Shown here: piece by piece, positions 39,793 through 48,980 of the stretch
Layout of the letters: each line of letters opens with the position of its first letter
How positions within the stretch are numbered: position 1 is the stretch's first letter
The notes under the pieces: generated by a model
What the model was told of the DNA's origin: nothing
Database searches by the model: none
Seen by the model: only the letters and a program-made list of their open reading frames with translations
Program-made: the position numbers and the translations under genes
Assembly (NCBI RefSeq): GCF_038096175.1
Contig: NZ_CP151099.1
Coordinates: 1,180,501 to 1,244,500 of the forward strand
Reading direction: 5' to 3'
Origin: Nostoc sp. UHCC 0302
Lineage (GTDB): Bacteria; Cyanobacteriota; Cyanobacteriia; Cyanobacteriales; Nostocaceae
Length of the DNA: 64,000 nt

Positions 39793-39909
39793 ATGATTGA
39801 AATTTCTGCACAACCGAAGTCGCCTGTTGCGCCTGTCAAACTTGTGACAGACGACTCCTTTGAGGTGAAAGACAATTACCGTTACATGGAAAACTTCAAC
39901 CATGAATAG
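39793..39909 (+). pseudogene. Short ORF, probably the truncated start of a prolyl oligopeptidase gene
   Basis: 38 codons from the ATG 39793, with GGAG 6 bases upstream (an in-frame ATG at 39781 is also possible). It encodes MIEISAQPKSPVAPVKLV, then TDDSFEVKDNYRYMENFNHE and stop. The second part resembles the opening of prolyl-oligopeptidase proteins (consensus near DPYRWLED). The frame stops at the edge of a dispersed inverted repeat (39907 onward), so an insertion or deletion there may have removed the rest. A genuine small peptide cannot be excluded. Confidence 0.45.
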
Positions 39910-39976
39910 GACTTACGCACTAAAGGCTGAAACATTTATGCCCCTTATAAAGGCTACTGTGTGCGTATAAGTCTCT
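39907..39976. repeat. Dispersed inverted repeat, ACTTACGCAC type
   Basis: TAGGACTTACGCAC near 39907 is mirrored by GTGCGTATAAGTCTCTA near 39961-39977, imperfectly. This GGACTTACGCA text is a frequent Nostoc spacer repeat. It supplies the stop codon of the short ORF. Confidence 0.55.
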
Positions 39977-40062
39977 ATCATGGGAATTTATAGTTTATCG
40001 AATAGATCAACAAAACTTCACCCTGGTTCTGCTACGCAAAACCTTACCCTCTCCTTACCAAC

Positions 40063-40203
40063 GTGAGTTCGATGAACCTCTCCCTCCCAACCTCCCTCTC
40101 CGAAGCGGAAAGGGAGGAGCAACGAAAAAATCATGGTTTTACTCCCCTCTCCTCGTAGGAGAGGGGCTGGGGGAGAGGTCAAGATAGCACTTATCGAATT
40201 CAC
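40063..40203. mobile_element. MITE-like element, GTGAGTTCGAT ends (141 bp)
   Basis: GTGAGTTCGAT at 40063-40073 is matched inverted at 40193-40203 with one mismatch. The interior has CCTCTCC/GGAGAGG palindromes, as in the element at 15947-16095. No gene inside. Confidence 0.65.
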
Positions 40204-40367
40204 GTTTACCAAGGTCAGGGCAGGGTGAGGTTTTAAAGGAATGATGTCTTTTTCAACGTCTCCAAGAACGAACTGACATTTTCACCTTTATGATGTGACA
40301 ATTCGGCATGGAGGACTATCAAGCCCAAGCCAGCGCAATAAAAAAGATTGTTTATTAGAAGTTATAC

Positions 40368-41690
40368 TTACGGCGAGAAAGTTAAAGCTTGACCCCGTAC
40401 TTCTGTATTTAATTTGCCTTTATCATAAACAATCTGACCACCGACAATGGTTGTTACAGCCCATCCTGTAAGGTTCCAGCCTTCAAAAGGACTCCAACCA
40501 CACTTGGTTAACAGTTCCTCGCGCTGGACTGGACGGTAAGTGTTCAAATCTACAAGCACTAAATCGGCATCATAACCAGGAGCGATCGCCCCCTTATTCG
40601 GAATACCATAAGCTACAGCCACAGCCGTAGACATCCACTTAACAACTTGGGCAACAGTACATCGTCCTTCCATCGCCGCCGTTAACATTACAGCCAGGGA
40701 AGTTTCTACCCCAGGCATTCCCGAAGGACTATTAGGATATTCTTGCGCTTTCTCTGCTAAGGTATGCGGTGCATGATCTGTGGCGATGAAATCAATTACG
40801 CCATCGCGCAAAGCTTGCCAGAGAACTTCGTTATCATGAGGCGATCGCAATGGTGGATTCATTTGTGCTAACGTGCCAATCTTCTCATAGGCACTGGTAT
40901 TCAACACCAAATGCTGTGGTGTCACCTCTGCTGTCACCCAACTTGGTTTATCCTGACGCAGCAACTCTGCCTCTTCTGCTGTGGACATATGTAAGATATG
41001 CAAGCGACGTTGGTATTTGTGAGAAAGTTTTAATGCCAGTTTCGTCGCTAATAAAGCCGCTTGATTATCTTGAATTTGGGAGTGAACTGCTGGGTCATGA
41101 ATACCAGCAAATTCTTGACGCCGGTGGTTGATTCTAGCTTGGTCTTCGGCATGAACCGCAATTAAACGCTGACCTTTAGCAAATATTGCCTCTAGTGTTG
41201 TTTCACCATCAATCAGTAACTGACCATGCATCGACCCCATGAAAATCTTAATTCCTGGTGTCGGTTTGGCCAAAAGCAAATCTGGTAAATTCTCTGCTGT
41301 TGCCCCGATAAAAAAGCCATAATTAACCAAGCATTTATTAGAGGCACGTTGTAACTTGTCGTCTAAAGCTTGTTGCGTAGTAGTCAGGGGGCGCGTATTC
41401 GGCATTTCTAGAAAAGAGGTAACTCCCCCTTTGGCACAGGCACAACTGGCAGTGAATAAATCTTCCTTGTGTTCTAGCCCTGGTTCCCGGAAATGCACCT
41501 GCGGATCTATGACTCCTGGCAACAAAGTTAAGCCTTGTGCGTCAATTTCTGTGGTTGCTGTTGCCTGGGAGATTTCTGGTGCAACTTCGACTATTTGGCG
41601 ATCGTGCGTCAGCACATCCCCAATGATGAAGTCACCATTGGGTAGAATTATACGGGCGTGGCGAATCAGTAAACTTGTTGGAGATGACAT
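40368..41690 (-). CDS. pyrC: Dihydroorotase
   Basis: Cyclises carbamoyl aspartate to dihydroorotate in pyrimidine synthesis. The start is the ATG 41690 (MSSPTSLLIRHARIILPNG); the frame is open for 31 more codons upstream, but these are encoded by a spacer repeat. Zinc ligands and active-site blocks: PGVIDPQVHFREPG, KGGVTSFLEMPNTRP, AVHAEDQ, HILHMSTAEE and IATDHAPHT. The sequence is of the class I type (GMPGVETSLAVMLT, GAIAPGYDADLVLVDL). 440 residues from this start. Confidence 0.95.
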   Translation of the reverse strand: MSSPTSLLIRHARIILPNGDFIIGDVLTHDRQIVEVAPEISQATATTEIDAQGLTLLPGVIDPQVHFREPGLEHKEDLFTASCACAKGGVTSFLEMPNTRPLTTTQQALDDKLQRASNKCLVNYGFFIGATAENLPDLLLAKPTPGIKIFMGSMHGQLLIDGETTLEAIFAKGQRLIAVHAEDQARINHRRQEFAGIHDPAVHSQIQDNQAALLATKLALKLSHKYQRRLHILHMSTAEEAELLRQDKPSWVTAEVTPQHLVLNTSAYEKIGTLAQMNPPLRSPHDNEVLWQALRDGVIDFIATDHAPHTLAEKAQEYPNSPSGMPGVETSLAVMLTAAMEGRCTVAQVVKWMSTAVAVAYGIPNKGAIAPGYDADLVLVDLNTYRPVQREELLTKCGWSPFEGWNLTGWAVTTIVGGQIVYDKGKLNTEVRGQALTFSP

Positions 41691-41700
41691 GGCACTAAGC

Positions 41701-41817
41701 AATTCAAAATTAATAATCACTGTACCCCTACGGGGAAGCCAGCTACGCGCAGCGTCGACCATCGTAGAAGTTCTGATTGCCAAAAGTCGGCGCTCAGATT
41801 TATCTCAAAATTCAAAA
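41701..41817. repeat. Spacer repeat related to in-frame inserts in the kinase genes
   Basis: The core AGCCAGCTACGCGCAGCG and CAGAACTTCTACGATGGT (minus strand) is flanked by AATTCAAAAT on both sides. The same text occurs inside the coding sequence at 52506-52742, and its AGCCAGCTGCGTGCAGAG part at 47811-48024. Here it is intergenic, upstream of pyrC. Confidence 0.8.
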
Positions 41818-42094
41818 TGTAGTCAAAGCTAAAATTTTGCCTATTGACTCCATATAAATTACAGCAAAGACTGCCTATGCTTGACAGATAACTATCCTTA
41901 TAAGGTTAAACTTTATTGCCCTCTGAGTAACCAATTTTTGCTGCACGCTAAAAAAAAGTTTATTTTTAAATTATGGATCTCTTTGTAAAGATGCCAACCT
42001 AACCAATAATTTAAACTTCTCCCGTTAAGATTAACAAATAAAGTCTCCCTCAGTGAGTTAATTACCTGTATCTTGCCTTTACTTAAGTACTTTC

Positions 42095-42736
42095 ATGCAA
42101 AATCAAGTGTCTGATAACAACTCTAGTCAACAACCTGATAATTCTTGGATCGCTGAGCTAGGTAGAACAATTATCTTGAGCATTGTTTTAGCCTTGGGAA
42201 TTCGTACCTTTGTTGCCGAAGCACGCTGGATTCCGTCTGGCTCTATGGAACCGACTCTGCATGGTACGCCAAACCAGTGGGAAGCAGACAAAATTATTGT
42301 CGATAAGTTGAAGTATAAATTTTCTGACCCACAACGAGGAGATATTGTAGTATTTTCACCTACGCAAGAACTACAAAAAGAGCAATACCAGGATGCTTTT
42401 ATTAAACGCGTAATTGGCTTACCTGGAGACAAAGTAGAACTTAAGGATGGTAGAGTCTATATAAACAATAAACCCTTGCAAGAGGAAAATTATTTATCTT
42501 CCGCACAGCGTACAGCTATTGATGTCTGCCTATCAGGACAGCAGCCTCCTTACTTGAAAACACCCAAGACAATACCAACCGACTCATATTTAGTGCTAGG
42601 TGATAACCGTAACAGTAGCTACGATAGCCGTTGCTGGGGTGTTGTTCCACGCCAAAATATTATTGGTCGTGCTGTACTTCGCTTCTGGCCGCTAAATCAT
42701 GTTGGAAGTATTGATAAATCACCAATATACCCATAG
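42095..42736 (+). CDS. lepB: Signal peptidase I
   Basis: Membrane serine protease that removes signal peptides. 213 residues. One N-terminal helix (TIILSIVLALGIRTFVA) is followed by the catalytic Ser 50 in WIPSGSMEPTL and the Lys 104 general base in FIKRVIGLPGDKVEL. Later blocks are DSYLVLGDNRNSSYDSRCWG and IIGRAVLRFWPL. The leader before the helix is Gln/Asn/Ser-rich. The 404 bases upstream contain a spacer repeat and then AT-rich DNA with no gene. Confidence 0.96.
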   Translation: MQNQVSDNNSSQQPDNSWIAELGRTIILSIVLALGIRTFVAEARWIPSGSMEPTLHGTPNQWEADKIIVDKLKYKFSDPQRGDIVVFSPTQELQKEQYQDAFIKRVIGLPGDKVELKDGRVYINNKPLQEENYLSSAQRTAIDVCLSGQQPPYLKTPKTIPTDSYLVLGDNRNSSYDSRCWGVVPRQNIIGRAVLRFWPLNHVGSIDKSPIYP

Positions 42737-42851
42737 AAGTTAATATTTGAGGTTGGGATCTCGGTGTTGGATATTGAGATTAGAAGATGAATGGCTATTT
42801 ACTCATAAAAGTGGGCAATTAGCACTAATCTAAAAAATCCGGGCAACCGTG

Positions 42852-42873
42852 TTCCCAGGCAGAAGCCTGGGAA
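42852..42873. terminator. Hairpin downstream of lepB
   Basis: TTCCCAGGC, AGAA, GCCTGGGAA: a perfect 9-bp stem with a 4-base loop, about 115 bases past the lepB stop. There is no T-run, so it may be a spacer repeat rather than a true terminator. Confidence 0.5.
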
Positions 42874-43020
42874 AAGTCCACCATTGAGTAAATATTTTAT
42901 ACAAAATACGGATTCAATAAAATTGATTTAAAAGTTAGTTACAGAAACCTGATTAATATAAGGCTCTTAATTTAAAATTATAACAATTAAACTTGTCCGA
43001 AATATTAACTTAGGAAAAGA

Positions 43021-43057
43021 AAAATGGTAAAACGTTAGATTGGGCGTCTACCATTTT
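43021..43057 (+). promoter_or_regulatory. Hairpin in the leader of the IS5-type transposase
   Basis: AAAATGGTA (43021-43029) pairs exactly with TACCATTTT (43049-43057), 12 bases before the ATG. Such leader hairpins in insertion sequences can block translation from outside transcripts; that role here is inference. Confidence 0.45.
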
Positions 43058-43069
43058 CCACAATTAGTT

Positions 43070-43963
43070 ATGATTTTAGATTATATACAAAAGTATCCAC
43101 TACGAACAAAACAGATTTTAGGGATTAGTTACGAACAATTGCAATCACTGCTAAATTGCGCCTTAAAACGAAATCGATACATCAAAGCTAAACAAGAGAG
43201 TCATAAAATTAGAATTAATGCGGCTGGTGGTGGTCGTCCCGAAAAGTTATCAACCGAAGAACAAGTATGTTTATGTCTATTTTATCTAAGACAGATGCCA
43301 ACATTCCAAGTATTAGGAATGCTATTTGGTGTTTCCAAAACCGAAGCTAATGATACATTTCACGACTGGATACCAATTCTTCGTGATATATTACCTGCTA
43401 GTTTATTAGAACAAGTATCAAATAATGAAAGTGATTTACTATTTGTTCAAGAAGTATTAACAAATTTTAGGCTATTAGTCGATAGCTTAGAACAGCCAAT
43501 ATATAGGGATTCTGACCAAAAAGAGCAACAGAAATATTTTTCTGGAAAGAAGAGACAACATACATTAAAAAGTCTGATAATTGGCATACCAGAAGGCAAA
43601 GATATTGTAGAGGTAGAAGTAGGTGTTCCTTGGCCAACAGCAGATATAAAATTGTTTCGTCAATCTCAAAATAAATTTGATAAATCTCAACCCTTTTCAG
43701 GTGATAAAGGCTTTCAAGGAGGTGAGAATATCACTACTCCTCATAAAAAGAAACCAAAACGAGAATTAACTCAACAGCAAAAAGATGAAAATAATGCTTT
43801 ATCTAGTAATCGGATATTCATTGAACATTTGATTCGATTACTTAAAATATTCCGCATAGCCTCACAAAGATTTCGCTTAAAGCTTGAGACGTATGAGCAG
43901 ATTATTTTAACAGTTTGCGGATTAGTTAGGTTAAGAATTGGTAGCTTAGTTCTGCCAACTTAG
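43070..43963 (+). CDS. IS5-family type DDE transposase
   Basis: 297 residues from the ATG 43070; a TTG 10 codons upstream lies inside the leader hairpin. The N-terminal HTH_Tnp_4-like part includes LSTEEQVCLCLFYLRQMPTF and LGMLFGVSKTEANDTFHDWI. The DDE_Tnp_4 core shows Asp in LLVDSLEQPIYRD, Asp in FSGDKGFQGG and Glu in RIFIEHLIRLLKIFRIAS, so it looks intact. I could not find convincing terminal repeats within 120 bases either side, so the limits of the element are open. Confidence 0.85.
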   Translation: MILDYIQKYPLRTKQILGISYEQLQSLLNCALKRNRYIKAKQESHKIRINAAGGGRPEKLSTEEQVCLCLFYLRQMPTFQVLGMLFGVSKTEANDTFHDWIPILRDILPASLLEQVSNNESDLLFVQEVLTNFRLLVDSLEQPIYRDSDQKEQQKYFSGKKRQHTLKSLIIGIPEGKDIVEVEVGVPWPTADIKLFRQSQNKFDKSQPFSGDKGFQGGENITTPHKKKPKRELTQQQKDENNALSSNRIFIEHLIRLLKIFRIASQRFRLKLETYEQIILTVCGLVRLRIGSLVLPT

Positions 43964-44203
43964 CTAGTAGCAAAAATCATAAATTTTTAGAAATTAGGAG
44001 TTAATTTTTATGCCTCTAAATTATCACTAACTATCTCAAAGCCTTATAATTACGTATTTACGAAGATATCAAAGTTTTGCCCCAAAGCTTTGAACAGTCT
44101 GGCTTTGGAATTTTCGGACAAGTCTATTGCTACTACCCTCCGGGTATCTACAAATCTCTTAAACTTTGTAAGCCCAGTGGCTCCAATATCAAAAACTGGT
44201 ATA

Positions 44204-45034
44204 ATGCCTTACCTAGCGAAGATTTTAATATATCCAGTTAAGTCACTGGATGGCGTTGAAGTTGAGAATGCCAGAGTGTTAGCCAGTGGTGCATTACAGT
44301 ATGACCGAGAGTTTGCTATTTTTGACGAAGTTCCAAATTTGGTCAATGGTAAGCGTCATGCCAAAATTCATTTACTACGGGCATCTTACGCCAGTTCATT
44401 GGGGACATCGCAGTTTGAACTATCAAATAGAACTATCTCGTTACAAATCCCCGGTAGTGATTCAAAGCAATTTCATCTAGATGATGAAAAGCAAGCGCTA
44501 GAAATGACTTTGAGCGATTTTTTTGGATTTGCTGTGACATTAGAGCAAAACTCTCTGACAGGCTTTCCTGATGATAAAAGCTCAACAGGGCCAACGGTAA
44601 TTAGTACAGCAAGCTTAATAGAAGTGGCTTCCTGGTTTCCCGGTTTGAGTGTTGATGAAGTACGTCGTCGGATGCGTGCCAATATCGAGATTGCTGGTGT
44701 ACCAGCATTTTGGGAAGATCAGTTATTTACTCAACAAGACGATGTAGTCTCCTTTCGAGTGGGAGATGTTTACTTTTTTGGGGTTAATCCATGTCAGCGT
44801 TGTATAGTTCCAACACGCGATTCTCAGTTAGGGGAAGCTTATACAAACTTTCAGAAAATCTTTGCCAAACAGCGCCAAGCAACTTTGCCAGAATGGGTAG
44901 CTTCATCTCGCTTTAATCACTTTTACAAATTGAGTGTCAATACACGATTATCCGCATCAGAAGCCGGAAAAATTTTACAAATAGGCGCCGAAGTTGAAAT
45001 ACTTCCGCAATCAAATTTAGGTCTTAGGCACTGA
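44204..45034 (+). CDS. MOSC domain protein
   Basis: 276 residues from the ATG 44204 (MPYLAKILIYPVKSLDGVEV), the conserved start of MOSC N-terminal beta-barrel proteins; the open frame upstream (from 44090) is not conserved-looking. The MOSC domain includes TVISTASLIEVASWFPGLSV, RMRANIEIAGVPAFWED and the molybdopterin-binding Cys in FGVNPCQRCIVPTRDS. Relatives (YcbX, mARC) hold Moco and reduce N-hydroxylated compounds. The gene lies just downstream of an IS5-type element that may have separated it from its native promoter. Confidence 0.88.
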   Translation: MPYLAKILIYPVKSLDGVEVENARVLASGALQYDREFAIFDEVPNLVNGKRHAKIHLLRASYASSLGTSQFELSNRTISLQIPGSDSKQFHLDDEKQALEMTLSDFFGFAVTLEQNSLTGFPDDKSSTGPTVISTASLIEVASWFPGLSVDEVRRRMRANIEIAGVPAFWEDQLFTQQDDVVSFRVGDVYFFGVNPCQRCIVPTRDSQLGEAYTNFQKIFAKQRQATLPEWVASSRFNHFYKLSVNTRLSASEAGKILQIGAEVEILPQSNLGLRH

Positions 45035-45491
45035 AGTCTGAAACCTTGATCCCCTTACAAAGGCAGGGGAAATGATGCTACTGGATTTGATATGACTCCA
45101 GAGCGCGTCAAGCCATTGCATATAATTAAGAATTACTACGGTGTCCTAAAACCCAATATTGTAGCTTAATTGTTCAGTTTCTCCACATAGAGCTGGCATT
45201 GTTAATGAGTATAAAAATATTTTGCGGTTAATCAAAAAAAATTGTTGATACACTGCTAGATGAAACTGGGCAAACTAAGGTGTTATAACAAAATTTAAAG
45301 ATTAAGTTTTGGAGGAACTCAACTAGTAAAACAAGTATAGTAAATAAGTTTTAGTAGCATATCATACTCAAGTTATGGATATGCCTTATAGCTTTGGGTG
45401 TGAGAAAGAGTACTTACCCTGATATTTTGAATGTAGCTAACTGAGATGGCAAAAGCATCCCAAGTTTAGTCTTGGGAAAAATTAAACAACA
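45035..45491. other. Intergenic region, no gene seen
   Basis: 457 AT-rich bases upstream of the hybrid kinase. There is one short GGGGAA/CCCCTT spacer motif near 45050. No RNA gene or clear operator. Confidence 0.45.
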
Positions 45492-48400
45492 ATGTTATCC
45501 AAACTTCAGCCTATCAAATTTCTCAATCGCTTAGTTGGCAAAATTTATGCCAAGATGCCCATTAAATATGTTCTAATTTTGCCCTTTGTCTTGCAAATTT
45601 GCGGAGCAGTGGGACTTGTAGGCTATCTTTCATTTCAAAATGGACAAAAAGCAGTAAGAGAGCTTGCTACTCAGTTAGAAAATGAAATATGCGATCGCAT
45701 TGAACAGCATCTCAATAGCTACTTAACAACTCCTAAGCAAATTAATCAAATCAATTGGGATGCGATTGAGCTAGGTTTACTCAACGTTTCTGACTTTAAA
45801 ACTACCGGACATTACTTTTGGAAACAAATGCAGGTTTATAACATTGGTTACAACAACTTTGCCAATTCCAAAGGTGAATTTATCGGTATTGAACGCCTAG
45901 ATAATGGCAGGCTATTGATTAATGAAGTAACTAAAAAGAACGGCATCGGTAAACTTTATGTTTACACTACAGATAACCAAGGAAATCGCCGCCAGATTCA
46001 AGAAGTTAAGAATTACGATCCTCGTGTAGAAGCGTGGTACGCAGATGCAGTCAGGTTAGGCAAACCCGTTTGGAGTCCAATTTATCAATGGAAGGATAAG
46101 CCAGAAATTCTATCTATATCTTCCAGCTATCCTCTTTATGATGACAGTAACACACTAATCGGAGTGATTGGGGTTGATCTGATATTGTCCCAAATTAACA
46201 ATTTTTTAGCCAACTCTAACATTAGGCAGTTAGGCAGAACCTTTATTTTAGAGCGTTCTGGGCTAATAGTCGCTTCTTCTAGTAGCGAGCCATCATACAC
46301 AGTCATTAATAGTCAGGCGAAACGTCTATCAGGATTAGATAGTCAGGATTCCTTAATTCGCCTGACAACCCAGTATTTGGTCAAAAAATTTGGCAGTCTA
46401 GGGTTCGCTGTAGGTAAACAACACCTAAGCTTTACCGCTGATGGAATACGTTATTTTGTGCAGCTAAAAAGTTGGAAGGACGAGCTAGGTCTTGATTGGC
46501 TCATAGTAGCGGTGATTCCTGAAAGCGATTTTATGGAGCAAATTCATGCCAATACTCGTATCACCATCCTGCTATGTATAGCTGCCTTTTTAGTAGCAAT
46601 AGAAATCGGCATTCTAACTGCTCGCTGGATAATTAAACCGATTCAGCAATTAAATATATTAGCCAAGAAAATTGCTGACGGAGAATGGGAGCAGACAACA
46701 GAAATTAAGCGCTCCGACGAAGTGGGGGATTTAGCCAAGTCATTTAACATTATGGCGAAGCAACTAAAAGAATTATTTACAGCTTTACAAGTAAAGCATG
46801 GTGAGATGAAAGTCTTAAATGAAGAGCTATGTAAAAGCCAAAGTCGTCTGACTCAATTTCTGGAAGCCATGTCAGTAGGTGTGTTTATTACAGATAGTCA
46901 AGGTAAACCTTATTACACAAATCAAATAGGACAGCAGATTCTTGGTCAAGGAGCAGTCACTTCAGCTAGTGGTGAACAATTGTCAGAAGTATATCAAGCT
47001 TATGTTGCTGGAGGTGATCAACTCTATCCGAGCGATCGCCTACCGATCATCAGAGCATTGCAAGGAGAAAGCGCCAAAGTTGATGATATAGAAATTCGCC
47101 GATTTGACAAGATTATTCCAATTGAAGCTTTAGGAAAGCCAATCTATGATGAATCGGGCAATATTGCTTTTGCGATCGCCACTTTTTTTGATATCAGTCA
47201 ACGCCAAGAAGTAGAAAATTTATTAGCAGAATATAATCGCAATCTCGAAGCTCAAGTAAAAAAACGTACAGAAGAATTCCAGCAAGTTATCGAGCAGCTG
47301 CAAATCACCCAAGAAGAACTGATTCGGTCGCAAAAAATTGCCGCACAAGGACAACAAGCAGCCGAGCAAGCAAACCGCGCCAAAAGCGAATTTCTCGCCA
47401 ATATGAGTCACGAACTGCGTACACCACTCAACGCCATTCTTGGCTTCACACAAATCATGAGCCAAGATGGTTCTTTATCCAATGAACAGCAAGAAAACTT
47501 GTTAATTATTAATCGTGCAGGCGAGCATCTGCTCAACTTAATCAACGACATTTTAGAAATGTCTAAAATCGAAGCTGGCAGAATTACATTGAATCTCATC
47601 AGCTTTAACTTAATTCATCTGTTAGAAAATCTAGAAGAGATGTTGCGGTTGCGTGCTGCATCTAAAAACTTACAACTAGTGTTTGAATATGCACAAAATA
47701 TTCCCGAATATATAGAAACTGATCAAAGTAAACTGCGTCAAGTCTTGCTAAACCTTCTAGGAAATGCAATCAAATTTACTGATACTGGAAAGGTGACGCT
47801 GCGCGTGAGAATGGGGACTGGGGACACTTCTCTACGAGAGGCTGCGCCAACGACAAGCTCAGTGCATCGCTGGGAACTAGGGACTGGAAAAGAATCGAAC
47901 CTATCACGCCAGTCCGCTCAACGGGGGGAACCCTCCGAAGTTCTGAGCAGAGGAAGCCTCCGCTCAGACTTCTCTCTGCACGCAGCTGGCTCCCCAATCG
48001 CCATTATCCCTTATCCCCAGTCTCTAATTTTCGAGGTACTAGACACTGGTTGCGGTATTGCTAGTTCTGAAATTGACTTGCTGTTTAAAGCTTTTGAGCA
48101 AACAGAAAGCGGCAGAAAATCGCAACAGGGTACTGGATTGGGTTTAGCAATTAGTCGCAGATATGTGCAACTCATGGGAGGAGATATTACTGTAAGTAGT
48201 ACTCTGGGTGTAGGTAGTACATTTGCCTTTGATATTCAGATTGGTCTAGCTTGTCCTAGAGAAATCCCAAAAAACCAAAGTAGATTTCAAATTCTTGGTT
48301 TAGCACAGGCTCAAAAAAAATACCGCATTTTAGTAGTTGACGACGCCAGAGAGAGCCGATTGTTGTTAGTTAAAATCCTGACATCTATGGGCTTTGAAGC

Positions 48401-48980
48401 TAAACAAGCTAAAGATGGTGTGGAAGCGATCGCCAATTGGGAATCTTGGCAACCACACTTGATTTTTATGGATATGCGAATGCCAGTCATGGACGGCTAT
48501 GAAGCTACAAAGGAGATTAAGGCGAGAGAGAAAGGCAAAGAACAAATCTCAAATTGCAACACTATTATTATTGCTCTAACTGCCAGCGCTTTTGAAGAAG
48601 AACGACAGAAAATTTTGTCAATCGGTTGCGATGATTTTATTCGCAAGCCATTTACACAGGAAGTATTACTAGAAAAACTTAGTGAACATCTGGATGTAAA
48701 ATATGCCACCCGAGCAGAAACCGTAAACAAAGTAACTGTCGCTCAACCTAAACAGAGGGTTGTTAGCAAAGCCGAACTGCTAGGACATTTATCGCGGATG
48801 TCGCCTACATGGCTGGGAAAAATACATCTTGCCGCAGCCAGCTGTAGTGATGACCTAATTTTAGAATTACTCAAACAAATTCCACCTGATAATGTTCAAG
48901 TTTTCCAAGTTCTCACAGATTTAGCAAACAACTACCAGTTTGAGAAAATCATGGAATTGACCAGAACGAGCGCAGAATGA
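45492..48980 (+). CDS. Hybrid histidine kinase: dCache-HAMP-PAS-HisKA-HATPase-REC
   Basis: A membrane sensor of 1162 residues. Helix 1 (about 25-50) and helix 2 (about 355-375) bracket a double-Cache ligand domain (EAWYADAVRLGKPVWSP, SSYPLYDDSNTLIGVIGVDL). HAMP follows (RWIIKPIQQLNILAKKIADG), then PAS (about 450-575), a coiled coil, HisKA with His 640 in MSHELRTPLNAILGF, and HATPase (N box NLLGNAIKFT, G1 box DTGCGIASSEID, G2 GTGLGLAISRR). A REC domain (about 945-1070) has Asp in FMDMRMPVMDGYEA. About 70 residues (nt 47811-48024) between N and G1 boxes are repeat-derived. The stop overlaps the next start by 4 bases (ATGA), so the two are translationally coupled. Confidence 0.94.
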   Translation: MLSKLQPIKFLNRLVGKIYAKMPIKYVLILPFVLQICGAVGLVGYLSFQNGQKAVRELATQLENEICDRIEQHLNSYLTTPKQINQINWDAIELGLLNVSDFKTTGHYFWKQMQVYNIGYNNFANSKGEFIGIERLDNGRLLINEVTKKNGIGKLYVYTTDNQGNRRQIQEVKNYDPRVEAWYADAVRLGKPVWSPIYQWKDKPEILSISSSYPLYDDSNTLIGVIGVDLILSQINNFLANSNIRQLGRTFILERSGLIVASSSSEPSYTVINSQAKRLSGLDSQDSLIRLTTQYLVKKFGSLGFAVGKQHLSFTADGIRYFVQLKSWKDELGLDWLIVAVIPESDFMEQIHANTRITILLCIAAFLVAIEIGILTARWIIKPIQQLNILAKKIADGEWEQTTEIKRSDEVGDLAKSFNIMAKQLKELFTALQVKHGEMKVLNEELCKSQSRLTQFLEAMSVGVFITDSQGKPYYTNQIGQQILGQGAVTSASGEQLSEVYQAYVAGGDQLYPSDRLPIIRALQGESAKVDDIEIRRFDKIIPIEALGKPIYDESGNIAFAIATFFDISQRQEVENLLAEYNRNLEAQVKKRTEEFQQVIEQLQITQEELIRSQKIAAQGQQAAEQANRAKSEFLANMSHELRTPLNAILGFTQIMSQDGSLSNEQQENLLIINRAGEHLLNLINDILEMSKIEAGRITLNLISFNLIHLLENLEEMLRLRAASKNLQLVFEYAQNIPEYIETDQSKLRQVLLNLLGNAIKFTDTGKVTLRVRMGTGDTSLREAAPTTSSVHRWELGTGKESNLSRQSAQRGEPSEVLSRGSLRSDFSLHAAGSPIAIIPYPQSLIFEVLDTGCGIASSEIDLLFKAFEQTESGRKSQQGTGLGLAISRRYVQLMGGDITVSSTLGVGSTFAFDIQIGLACPREIPKNQSRFQILGLAQAQKKYRILVVDDARESRLLLVKILTSMGFEAKQAKDGVEAIANWESWQPHLIFMDMRMPVMDGYEATKEIKAREKGKEQISNCNTIIIALTASAFEEERQKILSIGCDDFIRKPFTQEVLLEKLSEHLDVKYATRAETVNKVTVAQPKQRVVSKAELLGHLSRMSPTWLGKIHLAAASCSDDLILELLKQIPPDNVQVFQVLTDLANNYQFEKIMELTRTSAE
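47811..48024. repeat. In-frame spacer-repeat insert inside the hybrid kinase gene
   Basis: The insert begins and ends with the inverted spacer text GGGACTGGGG / CCCCAGTCTC. It contains (minus strand) AGCCAGCTGCGTGCAGAGAG, shared with 52516-52560 and 41731-41750. It adds about 71 Ser/Arg/Gly-rich codons with no stop. Confidence 0.85.

Noticed and set aside
42950-44060. Terminal inverted repeats of the IS5-type element
   Set aside because: Only weak AT-rich similarity was seen between the flanks, not enough to set ends.
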